Source: Woeseia oceani (GTDB lineage: Bacteria > Pseudomonadota > Gammaproteobacteria > Steroidobacterales > Woeseiaceae). Taken from it: 64,000 bases of DNA. The position numbers and the translations under genes are program-made. Every line of letters begins with the position of its first letter. The first letter of the stretch is position 1. The notes beneath the pieces are model-generated. The model did not search any database. It saw nothing but the letters and a program-made list of their open reading frames with translations, and was not told where the DNA came from. Shown here one piece after another: positions 19,329-28,196 of this stretch. Location of the stretch: positions 2,469,001 through 2,533,000 of the forward strand of contig NZ_CP016268.1 of assembly GCF_001677435.1 (NCBI RefSeq). Reading direction: 5' to 3'.

Positions 19329-19670
19329 TCAGCGCGAGTTGACAACCTTGAGCTGGTTATCCACGGCAACCACGGCATCAACTTCGTTCGCAATTGCCGC
19401 AGCCCGGGCGCGCGCAGCATAACTACCGACAGTGCCTCGCAAGGTGACACGATTTTCGTAGGTGTCAACATTCACGTTAAAAGCGCTGACCAGCTTGTCA
19501 GCGATGAGACGACTCTTGATTGACGCTGTGGTCGCGCCGTCACGGGTAACCTGCGAGGCCGAGCGCTCGTCCTTACCAAGCTGATACCCCCCTGCCGCTG
19601 CGCCGCCTACCATCAAAGCGGTGCACCCCGACAACAACATCAGCGCACACGCTGTCAGCAAAATTCGCAT
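19329..19670 (-). CDS. BON-domain lipoprotein
   Basis: Predicted outer-membrane lipoprotein. From the ATG at 19670 the signal peptide 'MRILLTACALMLLSGC' ends in a lipobox (LSGC). A glycine-rich segment 'GGAAAGGYQLG' follows, then a single BON domain ('IKSRLIADKLVSAFNVNVDTY', shown here in part as 'VTLRGTVGS' and 'VAVDNQLKV'). At 113 aa it is about half the size of DolP/OsmY, which have two BON domains. An upstream in-frame ATG at 19691 would spoil the signal peptide. A role in envelope integrity is inferred from the family. Confidence 0.85.
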   Translation of the reverse strand: MRILLTACALMLLSGCTALMVGGAAAGGYQLGKDERSASQVTRDGATTASIKSRLIADKLVSAFNVNVDTYENRVTLRGTVGSYAARARAAAIANEVDAVVAVDNQLKVVNSR

Positions 19671-19738
19671 TCGTGGATCATCTCGTAACAACCGGTGGCG
19701 AATTGTACGCCAGATGCCAGCGCCATGTGCAAGGCAGG

Positions 19739-19930
19739 CTATCCGCGCCGCGCCGACAGGTCCTTAATCAACGTTCTTTGCTCGTCAGCGGTCATTCTCG
19801 ACCAGCCGACGATTTCCGCCAAAGTACGCAGGCAGCCCAGGCAGACATTCTGCTCATCCAGCGTGCACACGCGGGTACACGGTGAGGTCGGGCGCGCCTG
19901 CAGCTCGTCTCGGGAGGCTGGCTCATCCAT
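19739..19930 (-). CDS. DUF1289 family small cysteine protein
   Basis: 63-aa soluble protein with four conserved cysteines in 'SPCTRVCTLDEQNVCLGCLRT' pattern (positions about 17-36), followed by 'EIVGWSRMTADEQ'. This is the DUF1289 (YdhL) signature, a likely metal or iron-sulfur binding fold of unknown function. It is on the minus strand, 48 bp upstream of the BON lipoprotein gene, and could be co-transcribed with it. Confidence 0.85.
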   Translation of the reverse strand: MDEPASRDELQARPTSPCTRVCTLDEQNVCLGCLRTLAEIVGWSRMTADEQRTLIKDLSARRG

Positions 19931-20152
19931 GCCTGCAAAGCTCGCTACGAATTAGCCTTTTCCCAATATTTTTCATTAACTTATGAGTATCCTACGAGCA
20001 CGGTCCGCGGCCCGGAACGGCCCTCAATGAGTCAGGATTTTAGTCCCGCCAGCCACTATAATAGCGCCTCTATCAGCCGGAGCGGGCAGCCGCACCCCCT
20101 GAGTACGACAATAGAGCGATACCAACCTATAAACGTCAGGGAGAGAAGAACA

Positions 20153-20761
20153 ATGAACCCACTGAATACCGTTGCCGGAACCATTTTCGGTGGCATCGTG
20201 CTTGCCGTGATTGTCATCTTCGCCACCTCCGGACTTGCGATGCCCGCAACTGCCGGGACTTTCATCATTTGGTTGCATGTACTGGCCGGCATTACCTGGA
20301 TTGGCCTGCTTTACTACTTCAACTTCGTTCAGGTTCCCGCCCTTGGCGCTGCCGCCAGCGACGAAGGCGGCCCGGGCGGCGCAGGAATCACCAAGTACGT
20401 CGCACCTCGCGCATTGTGGTGGTTTCGGTGGGGTGCGCTGGTGACCTGGCTCAGCGGTGCCTCCTATTTGGCGCACGGCAAGCAGTTCGCGAATGCATTT
20501 ACGCTCGGCATGCTCGGGGATACGCCAAATGCTTATGCCCTGACGATCGGGATTGGCGCATGGCTCGGCACCTTGATGCTGTTCAATGTATGGGTACTGA
20601 TCTGGCCCAACCAGAAAAAGATTCTGGGCATCGTCGAGGCTACTGCCGACGAAGTCGCGAGGGCAAAACGCGTAGCGTTTCTCGCTTCGCGCTCCAATAC
20701 GCTGATGTCGATTCCTATGGTCATGAGCATGATCGGCGCGCACCACGGCTTCAGCATGTGA
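20153..20761 (+). CDS. PuuD/urate oxidase N-terminal domain-like membrane protein
   Basis: Integral membrane protein, 202 aa, with about five helices. 'IIWLHVLAGITWIGLLYYFNFVQ' region (residues about 42-64) carries the histidine typical of the COG3748 family. The homologous urate dehydrogenase PuuD has a C-terminal cytochrome c domain; no CxxCH is present here, so a urate function is not supported. The start at 20153 follows a strong GGGAGAG site; the frame is open further upstream to 20027 but that part reads through an apparent promoter region. It is followed by its own terminator. Confidence 0.75.
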   Translation: MNPLNTVAGTIFGGIVLAVIVIFATSGLAMPATAGTFIIWLHVLAGITWIGLLYYFNFVQVPALGAAASDEGGPGGAGITKYVAPRALWWFRWGALVTWLSGASYLAHGKQFANAFTLGMLGDTPNAYALTIGIGAWLGTLMLFNVWVLIWPNQKKILGIVEATADEVARAKRVAFLASRSNTLMSIPMVMSMIGAHHGFSM

Positions 20762-20783
20762 ACGACGCGGCAACGCAAGCCAT

Positions 20784-20813
20784 GAAACCCGGCTCAGTGC
20801 CGGGTTTCTTTTT
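20784..20813 (+). terminator. Intrinsic terminator between the PuuD-like gene and nadC
   Basis: A 9-bp perfect stem AAACCCGGC/GCCGGGTTT with loop TCAGT is followed by CTTTTT. It sits 23 bp after the stop of the membrane-protein gene and 12 bp before the nadC start, so nadC must have a promoter overlapping or rely on readthrough. Confidence 0.88.
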
Positions 20814-20825
20814 CCAGGACGATCG

Positions 20826-21671
20826 ATGCAAACAGCACTACAAGCAGTAATAGAAAGCAATGTGAAAGCCGCCCTCGATGAAGATCTTGGCAGTGGCGAT
20901 CTCACCGCAGCACTGGTTCCCGCGAATACGTTCGCCGATGCACGCATCATCGCCCGCGAGGACATGGTACTTGCCGGTCAGCCGTGGGCCGACAGGGTAT
21001 TTCGGATACTCGACGAGGATGTGAAGATCACCTGGCGGGTTCGTGACGGCGAACGCCTGACTGCTGGCGACACCCTGTGCACGCTGCGCGGCGCGGCGCG
21101 CGCACTTTTGAGTGCTGAACGCACGGCATTGAACTTCCTGCAGACGCTTTCCGCAACGGCGACGGCCACCGCACGGTACGTTGCGGCCGTTGCGCATACC
21201 GAAGCGCGAATACTCGATACCCGCAAGACCATTCCCGGCTTACGCCGGGCGCAAAAGTACGCGGTCACTTGCGGTGGTGGACAAAATCACCGGGTTGGGC
21301 TGTTCGATGCAATTCTGATAAAGGAAAACCACATCGCCAGTGCCGGCAGTATCGCGGCCGCGGTCAATCGTGCCCGAGAAATAAACGCCGACGTCTTGCT
21401 TGAGGTAGAAGTTGAAACACTTGCACAACTTGATGAAGCGCTGGCTATTCGCGTACGCCGCATTTTGCTGGACAATTTTTCCCTCAATGATCTGCACACC
21501 GCGGTCCTTCGCAATCGCAGTCACGGCGACAAAGCGGCAGAACTGGAAGCCAGTGGCGGAATGACGATAGACGACTTGAAAGCAGTGGCCGAAACGGGCG
21601 TCGATTTTATTTCAGTGGGCGCACTGACCAAACACGTGCATGCCGCTGACTTGTCGATGCTGTTTGACTGA
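20826..21671 (+). CDS. nadC: Nicotinate-nucleotide pyrophosphorylase (carboxylating)
   Basis: Quinolinate phosphoribosyltransferase, making nicotinate mononucleotide for NAD synthesis. The 281-aa chain has the family features 'DLGSGDLTAALVP', 'RTALNFLQTLSATAT', 'LDTRKTIPGLR', 'GGGQNHRVGLFDAILIKENH' and 'GVDFISVGALTKH'. Full length and intact. It begins right after a terminator hairpin and ends 14 bp from the convergent GGDEF-EAL gene. Confidence 0.96.
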   Translation: MQTALQAVIESNVKAALDEDLGSGDLTAALVPANTFADARIIAREDMVLAGQPWADRVFRILDEDVKITWRVRDGERLTAGDTLCTLRGAARALLSAERTALNFLQTLSATATATARYVAAVAHTEARILDTRKTIPGLRRAQKYAVTCGGGQNHRVGLFDAILIKENHIASAGSIAAAVNRAREINADVLLEVEVETLAQLDEALAIRVRRILLDNFSLNDLHTAVLRNRSHGDKAAELEASGGMTIDDLKAVAETGVDFISVGALTKHVHAADLSMLFD

Positions 21672-21685
21672 CTGGGCTGGCGCTA

Positions 21686-24346
21686 TCAGGCGACGGCGCG
21701 CGTGACTCGCTTCGGCTCGGATACGCCGTAACCCTGCGCGTAGTCGATACCCATGCCACGCAACATCGTAATAATTTCTTCGTTCTCGGCGAATTCGGCA
21801 ATGGTCTTCTTGCCCGTCAGATGACCGATCTCGTTAATTGAACGAACCATCTCACGGTCAATCGGATCGTGCAGAATTTCCTTGACGAAGCTACCGTCGA
21901 TTTTCAGGAAGTCGACCGGGAAGTGTTTCAGATAGCCGAACGAAGACAAACCGGTGCCGAAGTCATCGAGCGCAAATTTGCAGCCGAGTTCTTTCAATGC
22001 ATTGATGAAGCGATTTGCCTGCGAGTAACTGGCGATAGCTGCCGTTTCGGTAATTTCAAAACAGATCTTGGTTGCGTCAATGCCGCTGATTTGAAACTGA
22101 TCAACGACGAAAGGCAGAAACTTCTCATCGCCGAGACTCTGCCCGGAAAGATTGATCGAACACAACGACAAGCGTTCGCGCTCATCCGCCTCCGAGACCA
22201 GCCAACGAAATGAATTGGTTATCACCCAGCGATCAATGTTCGGGGTAATTCCGTAGCGCTCGGCCGCCGCTATGAACAGTTCGGGTGAAATGATTCCGCC
22301 CTGCTCGTCCCGCATACGCAGCAGAATTTCGTAATGTGCGCCAAGGTCTTCTACTTGCAAAGGCTGAATCGTCTGCCTGAACAGTTCGAAGCGATTTTCC
22401 TCAAGGGCATTGTTGATTCGGGCCGCCCATTGCATTTCGCGACGGCGCCGCATCAGATCGATATCGTTTTCCTGGAAGCTGTGAATCCGGTTGCGCCCTG
22501 CTTCCTTCGCCGCCGCACACGCACTGTCGGCCGCACTCAGCAGCGCAGCAACGTCTTCATTTTCAGCCGTGATCGGCACGACACCGATGCTCACCCCGAG
22601 CCGGAAACTGCGGTCATCCCACATGAACTTGAATTCGCCGATAGCCACCCGCAGAACTTCCGCGGTTTGCATGGCCTCTTCCAGACTGCAACTCTCCAGC
22701 AGCACGCCAAATTCATCGCCACCCAGGCGCGCCAATGTATCGCGCCAGCGAATCTTTGATTTCAGAAGTGCGCCGAGCTGCCCCAGCAAGGCATCGCCTG
22801 CGCTGTGACCACAGGAATCGTTGACGATCTTGAACTGGTCAAGGTCGAGGTAGCAAAGTGCGTAACTCGTCTCTCTTGCGCGGGCACTCTTCAGGGCGCG
22901 CTCAAGCCGGTTTTCGAACTCGCGGCGATTGACAAGACCAGTGAGAATGTCATGACTGGCGTGGTAACTAAGCCGGCGATTGAGTTCGCGCGATTCACTG
23001 ACGTCGTGGAAAACCAGCACACCGCCCGTGACATCACCGCGGCCATCACGAATGGGCGACGCGGTACTCTCAATGTACAACTCGTTGCCATCACGCCGGA
23101 TGAGAAGTGTCGGGCGGACAGACTTGATAGGCCGGTTGCGACGAATCGAAACTGCCAGCGGGTTCTCCAGCGGTTCGCAGGTCTCTTCGTGGAAACCGCG
23201 AAATATCTCGTCCACCGGCCGGCCGCTCGCGTCATCGACTTTCCAGCCAGTCAGTTCCTCTGCAACCGGATTGATGTACTCCACGGTGCAGTCCGCATTC
23301 GTCGTGATAACGCCATCACCGATCGAACGCAAAGTAATTTGGGCACTTTCCTTTTCACGGAACAGCGCTTCTTCGTAGAGCTTGCGTTCCGTTATGTCGA
23401 CCTCGACGCCCAGCAGTCGAATCAGGCGACCACGTTCATCCTGGCGTGCTTTCGCCCTGCTCGTCATCCAGCGCCATTCGCCATTCTGATGCTTCATGCG
23501 GTGCACAGACTCGAAAAAGGGAGTCTTGCCTTCGAGGTGCTCTCGCATCTTGGCCTGCACACGTGCCATATCATCAGGGTGAACCAGCCGGTACCAGTCG
23601 GGCAGGATGTCGGAACGGTCTTCGTAGCCCAGCATTTCCTTCCAGCGCCGGGACAACTTGATGCGCTTGGTCTGGCCGTCGAAATCCCAGATGCCGTCAT
23701 TCGCTGTATGGCTGATGAGATCATTGCGATCTTCAAGCTCGAACAACAATTCTGCTGTACGCATCCTTTCCATGCCGGAAGAAAGCGAGGCACCAACCAG
23801 TTTGAGCAACAAGTGCAAACTGGCTTCCCAGGCCTCGACCGTGCGTTCGTTGGCAACGGCAAGAAACCCGGCCACTTCGTTGCGCACGCTGAAGCCTATG
23901 ATCAGGCAGGAACCGATATTGATGCCTGCCAGCCGTGCGAATTCGCCTTCGGCAGATTTCGGCGGATTATCCGTGTTGGTTATTTCGACGACCCGCAGGT
24001 GATCGAGTCGCTGACTGAGCCATGGCCAGTCCGTCAGACTGTCTTTGGCCAGCGCATCCGGATTGCAGGCGCAAAACACGGAACTCGACGCGTAAATTGA
24101 CTCTATGGCTGTAGCGTCTTTATTAAAAAGCGCGAGAAACGCAGCGTCGCAACCAAGGGCATCTGGCATTTCCGCGATATTCTCGCGAAGTTGTTCGGTG
24201 TAGCGCGCGGGATCAAGCTGCTGCAGATTGACGGCGATTTTGGTCTGCAGCGCATCAACGGCACCGCGCGTTCGCTCACCAGCCCGCGGTCGCCGGGCCT
24301 GGGCGATGAATGTTCCCGTGTTGTCACTGCGAGAGGAGCCTGTCAT
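21686..24346 (-). CDS. GAF-PAS-PAS-GGDEF-EAL cyclic-di-GMP signalling protein
   Basis: Large cytoplasmic sensor for cyclic-di-GMP turnover. The order is an N-terminal GAF-like domain (residues about 60-210), two PAS/PAC units (from 'DLISHTANDGIWDF' and 'ITLRSIGDGVITTNADC'), a GGDEF domain with intact 'RLGGDEFGVLLE' and an EAL domain. The EAL signature reads EIL ('YEILLRM'); the other catalytic segments 'INLSGQSLGD', 'FEITETAA', 'DDFGTGLSSFGYLK' and 'KTIAEFAE' are present, so phosphodiesterase activity is likely. No transmembrane segment is seen. The start is taken at 24346 because a TATAAA lies just upstream; the frame also opens at 24436. Confidence 0.88.
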   Translation of the reverse strand: MTGSSRSDNTGTFIAQARRPRAGERTRGAVDALQTKIAVNLQQLDPARYTEQLRENIAEMPDALGCDAAFLALFNKDATAIESIYASSSVFCACNPDALAKDSLTDWPWLSQRLDHLRVVEITNTDNPPKSAEGEFARLAGINIGSCLIIGFSVRNEVAGFLAVANERTVEAWEASLHLLLKLVGASLSSGMERMRTAELLFELEDRNDLISHTANDGIWDFDGQTKRIKLSRRWKEMLGYEDRSDILPDWYRLVHPDDMARVQAKMREHLEGKTPFFESVHRMKHQNGEWRWMTSRAKARQDERGRLIRLLGVEVDITERKLYEEALFREKESAQITLRSIGDGVITTNADCTVEYINPVAEELTGWKVDDASGRPVDEIFRGFHEETCEPLENPLAVSIRRNRPIKSVRPTLLIRRDGNELYIESTASPIRDGRGDVTGGVLVFHDVSESRELNRRLSYHASHDILTGLVNRREFENRLERALKSARARETSYALCYLDLDQFKIVNDSCGHSAGDALLGQLGALLKSKIRWRDTLARLGGDEFGVLLESCSLEEAMQTAEVLRVAIGEFKFMWDDRSFRLGVSIGVVPITAENEDVAALLSAADSACAAAKEAGRNRIHSFQENDIDLMRRRREMQWAARINNALEENRFELFRQTIQPLQVEDLGAHYEILLRMRDEQGGIISPELFIAAAERYGITPNIDRWVITNSFRWLVSEADERERLSLCSINLSGQSLGDEKFLPFVVDQFQISGIDATKICFEITETAAIASYSQANRFINALKELGCKFALDDFGTGLSSFGYLKHFPVDFLKIDGSFVKEILHDPIDREMVRSINEIGHLTGKKTIAEFAENEEIITMLRGMGIDYAQGYGVSEPKRVTRAVA

Positions 24347-24436
24347 GCGGTTGCTGCTGTACCCGTCTTTTTGCTCTTGCCAGTCTAACGCGGTTTTATA
24401 CCGCCGTACCGACCGCATTCTGACACGATGCCGCAA

Positions 24437-24729
24437 GAATACAAGATAAGTAATTGTATTTTTTTAAGTTCTCAGGGACGCCGCTGCAGCTGCGAAGTCC
24501 TCGGTGAGGATTATCAACCCGCCGTGCCGATTGTCGCGACGCGCCATAACGTGCCGCAGCACCGTGAAAGCGCACTGAACATATTGGCCGTTCAGCGGCC
24601 TTCGGCTGGCCATATCCGCATCCGGTCTGTCGCAAACATTGCTGTCCAGCGAGCTTGCGTGCAAGTCCGCCCGGGTACGAGCAAGAACCGGCTTGACCGT
24701 ACCGCTGGCGTTGGTGATCCATCCTCCGG
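24437..24729. other. Intergenic stretch without a recognised gene
   Basis: About 290 bp between two minus-strand genes. A minus-strand frame of some 85 codons (24464-24733) is open but lacks a convincing start and ribosome site, and I do not recognise its product. The AT-rich run near 24455-24470 could be promoter DNA for the GGDEF-EAL gene. Confidence 0.4.
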
Positions 24730-25506
24730 CTACTTAACCGCGGCAGGTTTAGCTCGTTGATCCCGACGTATCATCAGCGGTTGCCAGTTTTCCATCGAAT
24801 ACGCTTGCAGGTATATCGATGCCAACCGACCGGACCGGTGCAACTCCACAACAGCTTCATCGCTGAGCTCAGCCAGCTTTTGTGTGTCAACGCTGACGTA
24901 ATTGGCCAGCGTCTGTTCTTCCGTGCTGCCATCCGGTGTGTGCATTGCACGTTGACTTGCCAACAGTCCCAGATCACGCAGTTGCGTGCAGAAATTCAGC
25001 GTACGCAAACGCTCGGCTTCGTACTGGGCACAGAAACGCATCATTGACTCGGTCTCGGTCGCGAGTTTGCCGTCAACGAAGAACGGGTACCTGGCGTTCT
25101 CCGTCACTGTGCTCGCTTTGCGGTCAACGACGACAGCAATCCGCCCTTCCTGTTCGCCGGCAAAAGAAAACGGATGGCACCGCAAGTAGGCGGGTACATA
25201 ACAAGCCGGGTCCCAGACACCGTCATTGATGAACAGGTTTTCATCCTCGAGCAAACCCACAACCGCAACCGGAAAAGGGTTTTCAAGATTGGTAAATACA
25301 ATCGGGTAGTTTCTTTGCGCACTGGCGAATTCGGCCAGCGTCAGCGGGACCGCCCGGGCGTGGCTGGCAAACGCGTACGGCTTGTCGGCTGGTGTCAGGC
25401 CCAACTTACCGTGCTGTTCCGCTGACATGAGTTCTGGCTGTTCGTACAGAAACAGGCCGCCCTGTTCTTTCTCGCTATTGTCCACTGTCACTCCGCTGCT
25501 CGACAA
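24730..25506 (-). CDS. SapC family protein
   Basis: 258-aa soluble protein of the SapC family, named for a gene near the Campylobacter S-layer locus; its biochemical role is unclear. Recognisable features are 'LTLAEFASAQRNYPIVF', 'NLFINDGVWDPACYVPAYLR' and 'YPFFVDG'. No signal peptide or membrane helix is seen. It is a single gene on the minus strand; members in marine bacteria often lie near TonB-dependent receptors, but none is present here. Confidence 0.83.
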   Translation of the reverse strand: MSSSGVTVDNSEKEQGGLFLYEQPELMSAEQHGKLGLTPADKPYAFASHARAVPLTLAEFASAQRNYPIVFTNLENPFPVAVVGLLEDENLFINDGVWDPACYVPAYLRCHPFSFAGEQEGRIAVVVDRKASTVTENARYPFFVDGKLATETESMMRFCAQYEAERLRTLNFCTQLRDLGLLASQRAMHTPDGSTEEQTLANYVSVDTQKLAELSDEAVVELHRSGRLASIYLQAYSMENWQPLMIRRDQRAKPAAVK

Positions 25507-25774
25507 TCAAGCGCGAAGGCTAGCACGGGCACTGCATTGCCAGAAACCGGCCGTGCGGCTGCTGACGGGGACGCCACTGCCGGCGCGTGCCCGGTAAAAC
25601 TTACGAAACGGTGTAATTCTTGCCGCTAATCGTGCTGCGTCGAACGAAGGATCCCGGCAAGAGCCAGCAACTGCGCGGCGCCAGCCGGCCAGTCCCGCTG
25701 GCACACTACCTGCATTAACTCCCTTGTAGGCGGTTTCGACCGCGTCAGGTTTGGCAGCAAACAAAGGGGACAAT

Positions 25775-25948
25775 ATGCTTTCTTGGGCACTTACATTTTT
25801 CATACTTGCGGTCATTGCGGCCGTTCTGGGCTTCACCGGTATTGCCGGTGCCGCTGCCAGCATCGCCAAAATTCTGTTCTTTGTTTTCCTGGCGTTGCTC
25901 ATTGTCAGCGCACTCGCCGGCGCTCTGCGAGGCCGCCCGCCCGTCTGA
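25775..25948 (+). CDS. DUF1328 small membrane protein (YtjA type)
   Basis: 57-aa inner-membrane protein with two hydrophobic helices, '[19 protein letters not shown]' and '[20 protein letters not shown]', separated by a GIAGAAA turn. The start at 25775 has a strong AAGGGGA ribosome site 7 bp upstream; an in-frame ATG at 25751 lies before that site. YtjA-type proteins are widespread, often stress-induced, and of unknown function. A hairpin follows 24 bp after the stop. Confidence 0.87.
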   Translation: MLSWALTFFILAVIAAVLGFTGIAGAAASIAKILFFVFLALLIVSALAGALRGRPPV

Positions 25949-25972
25949 TCCAAAGTCTGGCGCGTAACCACG

Positions 25973-25999
25973 ACGGCAGGCGAGTCACTCGCCTGCCGT
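25973..25999. terminator. Perfect 12-bp hairpin after the DUF1328 gene
   Basis: Stem ACGGCAGGCGAG/CTCGCCTGCCGT with a 3-nt loop. No run of T follows on either strand (TGCTTC on plus), so it may be a Rho-dependent or RNA-stabilising 3' structure rather than a classical terminator. The following 140 bp to the tRNA hold no gene I can see. Confidence 0.5.
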
Positions 26000-26139
26000 T
26001 GCTTCATGCGGGCTGTGCTGACCCGCGCAGCCCCTTCCGGGCGCCAGGCCGCAATGGAAAGCCACTCTGCAACGAACCACGGTGCTCAGGCCGAAAGGCC
26101 AATGATCGCGATCGTGGACGAGAGGGAGGGAACAAGAAA

Positions 26140-26215
26140 TGGTGCCGGATAGGTGATTCGAACACCTGACCCCATCATTACGAATGATGTGCTCTACCAA
26201 CTGAGCTAATCCGGC
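26140..26215 (-). tRNA. tRNA-Thr (anticodon CGU)
   Basis: On the minus strand a complete cloverleaf: acceptor GCCGGAT pairing with ATCCGGC, D-arm GCTCAGTTGGTAGAGC, anticodon stem CATCA/TGATG with loop TTCGTAA (anticodon CGT in DNA), T-arm with GTTCGAATC, discriminator A and encoded CCA. 76 nt including CCA. It lies between the DUF1328 gene and the Irr-like regulator. Confidence 0.96.
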
Positions 26216-26342
26216 AATGCCTGGTTTTTCTGCGGCCAAATCGTCGCTGAGAGCAATTTGGCGGGGGCGCAGACACGGTGGTCAATGCGACCCGGGGCGC
26301 GAGTATAGCCTCGCCCTGACTCCTGCGCCACAGTTCGTCGGC

Positions 26343-26756
26343 TTAGCTGACAACCTTTCTGCCGCGAACCCGAATCAACACCTCGACACTCTCCCGCTCA
26401 GTGCCGGCTGGCAGCGGCGGCAAGCCCGCGATATGGATTTGATCATCAGGAATATCCTGCAGCTCACCGGAGTCAACATTGAAGAAGTGATGATGCGGGT
26501 GGGTGGTCGAATCGTAGAATTTGCGGCTGGTATCGACACTCAGCTCACGTATCAGACCACGTTCGCTGAACAGGTTCAGGGTGTTGTACACCGTCGCTTT
26601 CGACACCTTGCGGCCGCCCTCGCGGAGCAAGTCGATTATCTGGTCGGCCGCCATGTGCTGCGGCTTTTCCAGGAGTATTTCGGCCACCTCCATGCGCTGC
26701 GGGGTCGGCATGACGCCACAGGCTTCGAGTTTTTCGCGGATTTCCCTTGGGGACAT
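26343..26756 (-). CDS. Fur-family transcriptional regulator, Irr-like
   Basis: Winged-helix metalloregulator, 137 aa from the ATG at 26756 (a GTG at 26765 is also possible). The DNA-recognition helix is 'KATVYNTLNLFSERGL'. The dimerisation domain contains 'HPHHHFFNVDSGELQDIP' and ends '...VEVLIRVRGRKVVS'. It lacks the CxxC zinc pairs of true Fur. The HHH motif followed by a (L/Q)DIP segment and 'GLPPLPAGTE' resemble alphaproteobacterial Irr, which senses heme or iron status. It diverges from the minor-pilin operon; its targets are unknown. Confidence 0.83.
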   Translation of the reverse strand: MSPREIREKLEACGVMPTPQRMEVAEILLEKPQHMAADQIIDLLREGGRKVSKATVYNTLNLFSERGLIRELSVDTSRKFYDSTTHPHHHFFNVDSGELQDIPDDQIHIAGLPPLPAGTERESVEVLIRVRGRKVVS

Positions 26757-26925
26757 CACAACCACTCTTGAATCAGATAGTTGCCGAGTATAAACGAAAA
26801 ATTCCGCGAGTCCCGCCTCGGCGACGCGCCTTGCCGAGCGGCCAAATCAGCAAGAATTGCCACGTTACACCAGCTGCGGGAGCCCGCCTCTCAACCTAGT
26901 CTCCGTTATGAACAGGAGGCTAACT

Positions 26926-27465
26926 ATGCACGGACCCGCACGGCGCCGCGGCTACACGATCTACGAATTGCTGGTTACGCTCACTATCGCCGCACTGGTC
27001 ATGACGCTGGGACTGCCCTCGTTTGGCAGGATAGGTGCCGACCAACGCATCCGCGCCCAAATCGACCCCTTGTTTCATGCGATACATCTGGCGCGCAAGA
27101 CTTCGGTGACCCGTCGGCAAGTTGTGACCCTCTGCCCGAGCACCGACCAGCGCCAATGTCAGGACAGCAACGACTGGTCGTCCGGCTGGATCATGTTCGT
27201 CAATGCGGATCGCGATCTGCCGGCCTGGCGCGACGACGACGAAACCTTGCTGGCCGTGCACCAGGGTGATGAGCGTATCCGGATCAGTGCCAACCGGCGT
27301 TCATTCACGCTCCGCGCCACGGAGCTGAGGGCCACCAATGGCACACTGATTTTCTGCGACCGTGCCGGCCGGACCCGCAACCGGGCGCTGGTGGTCAGCT
27401 ACACGGGCCGGCCGCGGGTTGCAGACCGCAATACCCGTGGCGAGCCGTATGCGTGTGCGGATTAA
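26926..27465 (+). CDS. FimT/GspH-type minor pilin 1
   Basis: Type IV pilus assembly protein exported and processed by PilD. The ATG at 26926 has an AGGAGG site 6 bp upstream; upstream in-frame starts at 26857 and 26908 are less likely. The prepilin motif is 'RRRGYTIYELLVTLTIAAL', cleaved after the G. The globular domain contains 'CPSTDQRQCQDSNDWSSGW', typical of GspH/FimT, which in some species binds DNA for uptake. 179 aa. First gene of the minor-pilin operon. Confidence 0.9.
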   Translation: MHGPARRRGYTIYELLVTLTIAALVMTLGLPSFGRIGADQRIRAQIDPLFHAIHLARKTSVTRRQVVTLCPSTDQRQCQDSNDWSSGWIMFVNADRDLPAWRDDDETLLAVHQGDERIRISANRRSFTLRATELRATNGTLIFCDRAGRTRNRALVVSYTGRPRVADRNTRGEPYACAD

Positions 27466-27564
27466 GTTAAATGCATCCGGCTCGTTTCCACCGCTCATCC
27501 GGCCTGTCAAACCGCTTGTCGGAATCTGGCATCCGTAAAAGATGTGCGGCGTATATTGCGCCCC

Positions 27565-28152
27565 ATGAACAAAAACTCCCAGAACGGCTTTACGATTTAC
27601 GAGCTGATGATCACCTTGTTGATTGCCGGGGTCCTCCTGACAATCGGCATTCCGAGCCTCGGCGAGTTCACCCGTAACAGCCGCATATCCGGCATAGCCA
27701 ACGACCTGCATTCGAGCTTTCTGCTCGCACGTTCGGAAGCGGCGCGTGCCAAGTCCAATGTCACGATCTGCACCAGCGACGATCCGCAGGGTGCGAATCC
27801 GAGCTGCGATGGTGTCGCATTTGATCGCGGCTGGATCATTTTCGTGGACCTTGACGGCGATATTGTTCGCGATGCCGGCGAGCCAATACTGCGCACACTG
27901 CCGGAGATACCTGGCGGCATCGATATATCAACCAATGCCGGCGCAACGTACTTCAGTTTCGCGCCGACAGGACTTGGCCGGGGTGATGTCGCGGGACCGG
28001 CTTTGCAGACTGCGGTGATCTGTGACCAGCGCGGCAATCAGGTCGCTGCCGGTGGCTCCTCATCCGCTCGTTTTCTGGTCGTTACGCCAATCGGCCGGGC
28101 CACGATTCTGCGGGATGTGGATCAAATCGATAACGCCGGCGGATGCCCCTAG
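27565..28152 (+). CDS. FimT/GspH-type minor pilin 2 (FimU-like)
   Basis: Second minor pilin with prepilin motif 'QNGFTIYELMITLLIAGVL' and a GspH domain ('NDLHSSFLLARSEAARAKS', 'FDRGWIIFVDLDGD'). 195 aa from the ATG at 27565; an in-frame ATG at 27544 precedes it. Probably the FimU counterpart that together with PilV, PilW and PilX primes the pilus tip. The 99 bp between it and the preceding gene show no terminator. Confidence 0.9.
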   Translation: MNKNSQNGFTIYELMITLLIAGVLLTIGIPSLGEFTRNSRISGIANDLHSSFLLARSEAARAKSNVTICTSDDPQGANPSCDGVAFDRGWIIFVDLDGDIVRDAGEPILRTLPEIPGGIDISTNAGATYFSFAPTGLGRGDVAGPALQTAVICDQRGNQVAAGGSSSARFLVVTPIGRATILRDVDQIDNAGGCP

Positions 28153-28196
28153 AGATGGGCACCGTTTCACAGGTTGCAGCGACCAGGACAAAAACA

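Noticed and set aside
20153-20761. Complete urate dehydrogenase PuuD
   Set aside because: The protein lacks the C-terminal cytochrome c domain and no purine catabolism genes are nearby; only the membrane domain resembles PuuD.
22805-24100. Plus-strand open frame of 431 codons opposite the GGDEF-EAL gene
   Set aside because: The minus strand has unambiguous PAS and GGDEF domains across the whole stretch; the plus frame has no family features.
24464-24733. Possible 80-90-codon gene between SapC and the GGDEF-EAL gene
   Set aside because: Only a TTG start without ribosome site, and no recognisable product; reported as a gap.
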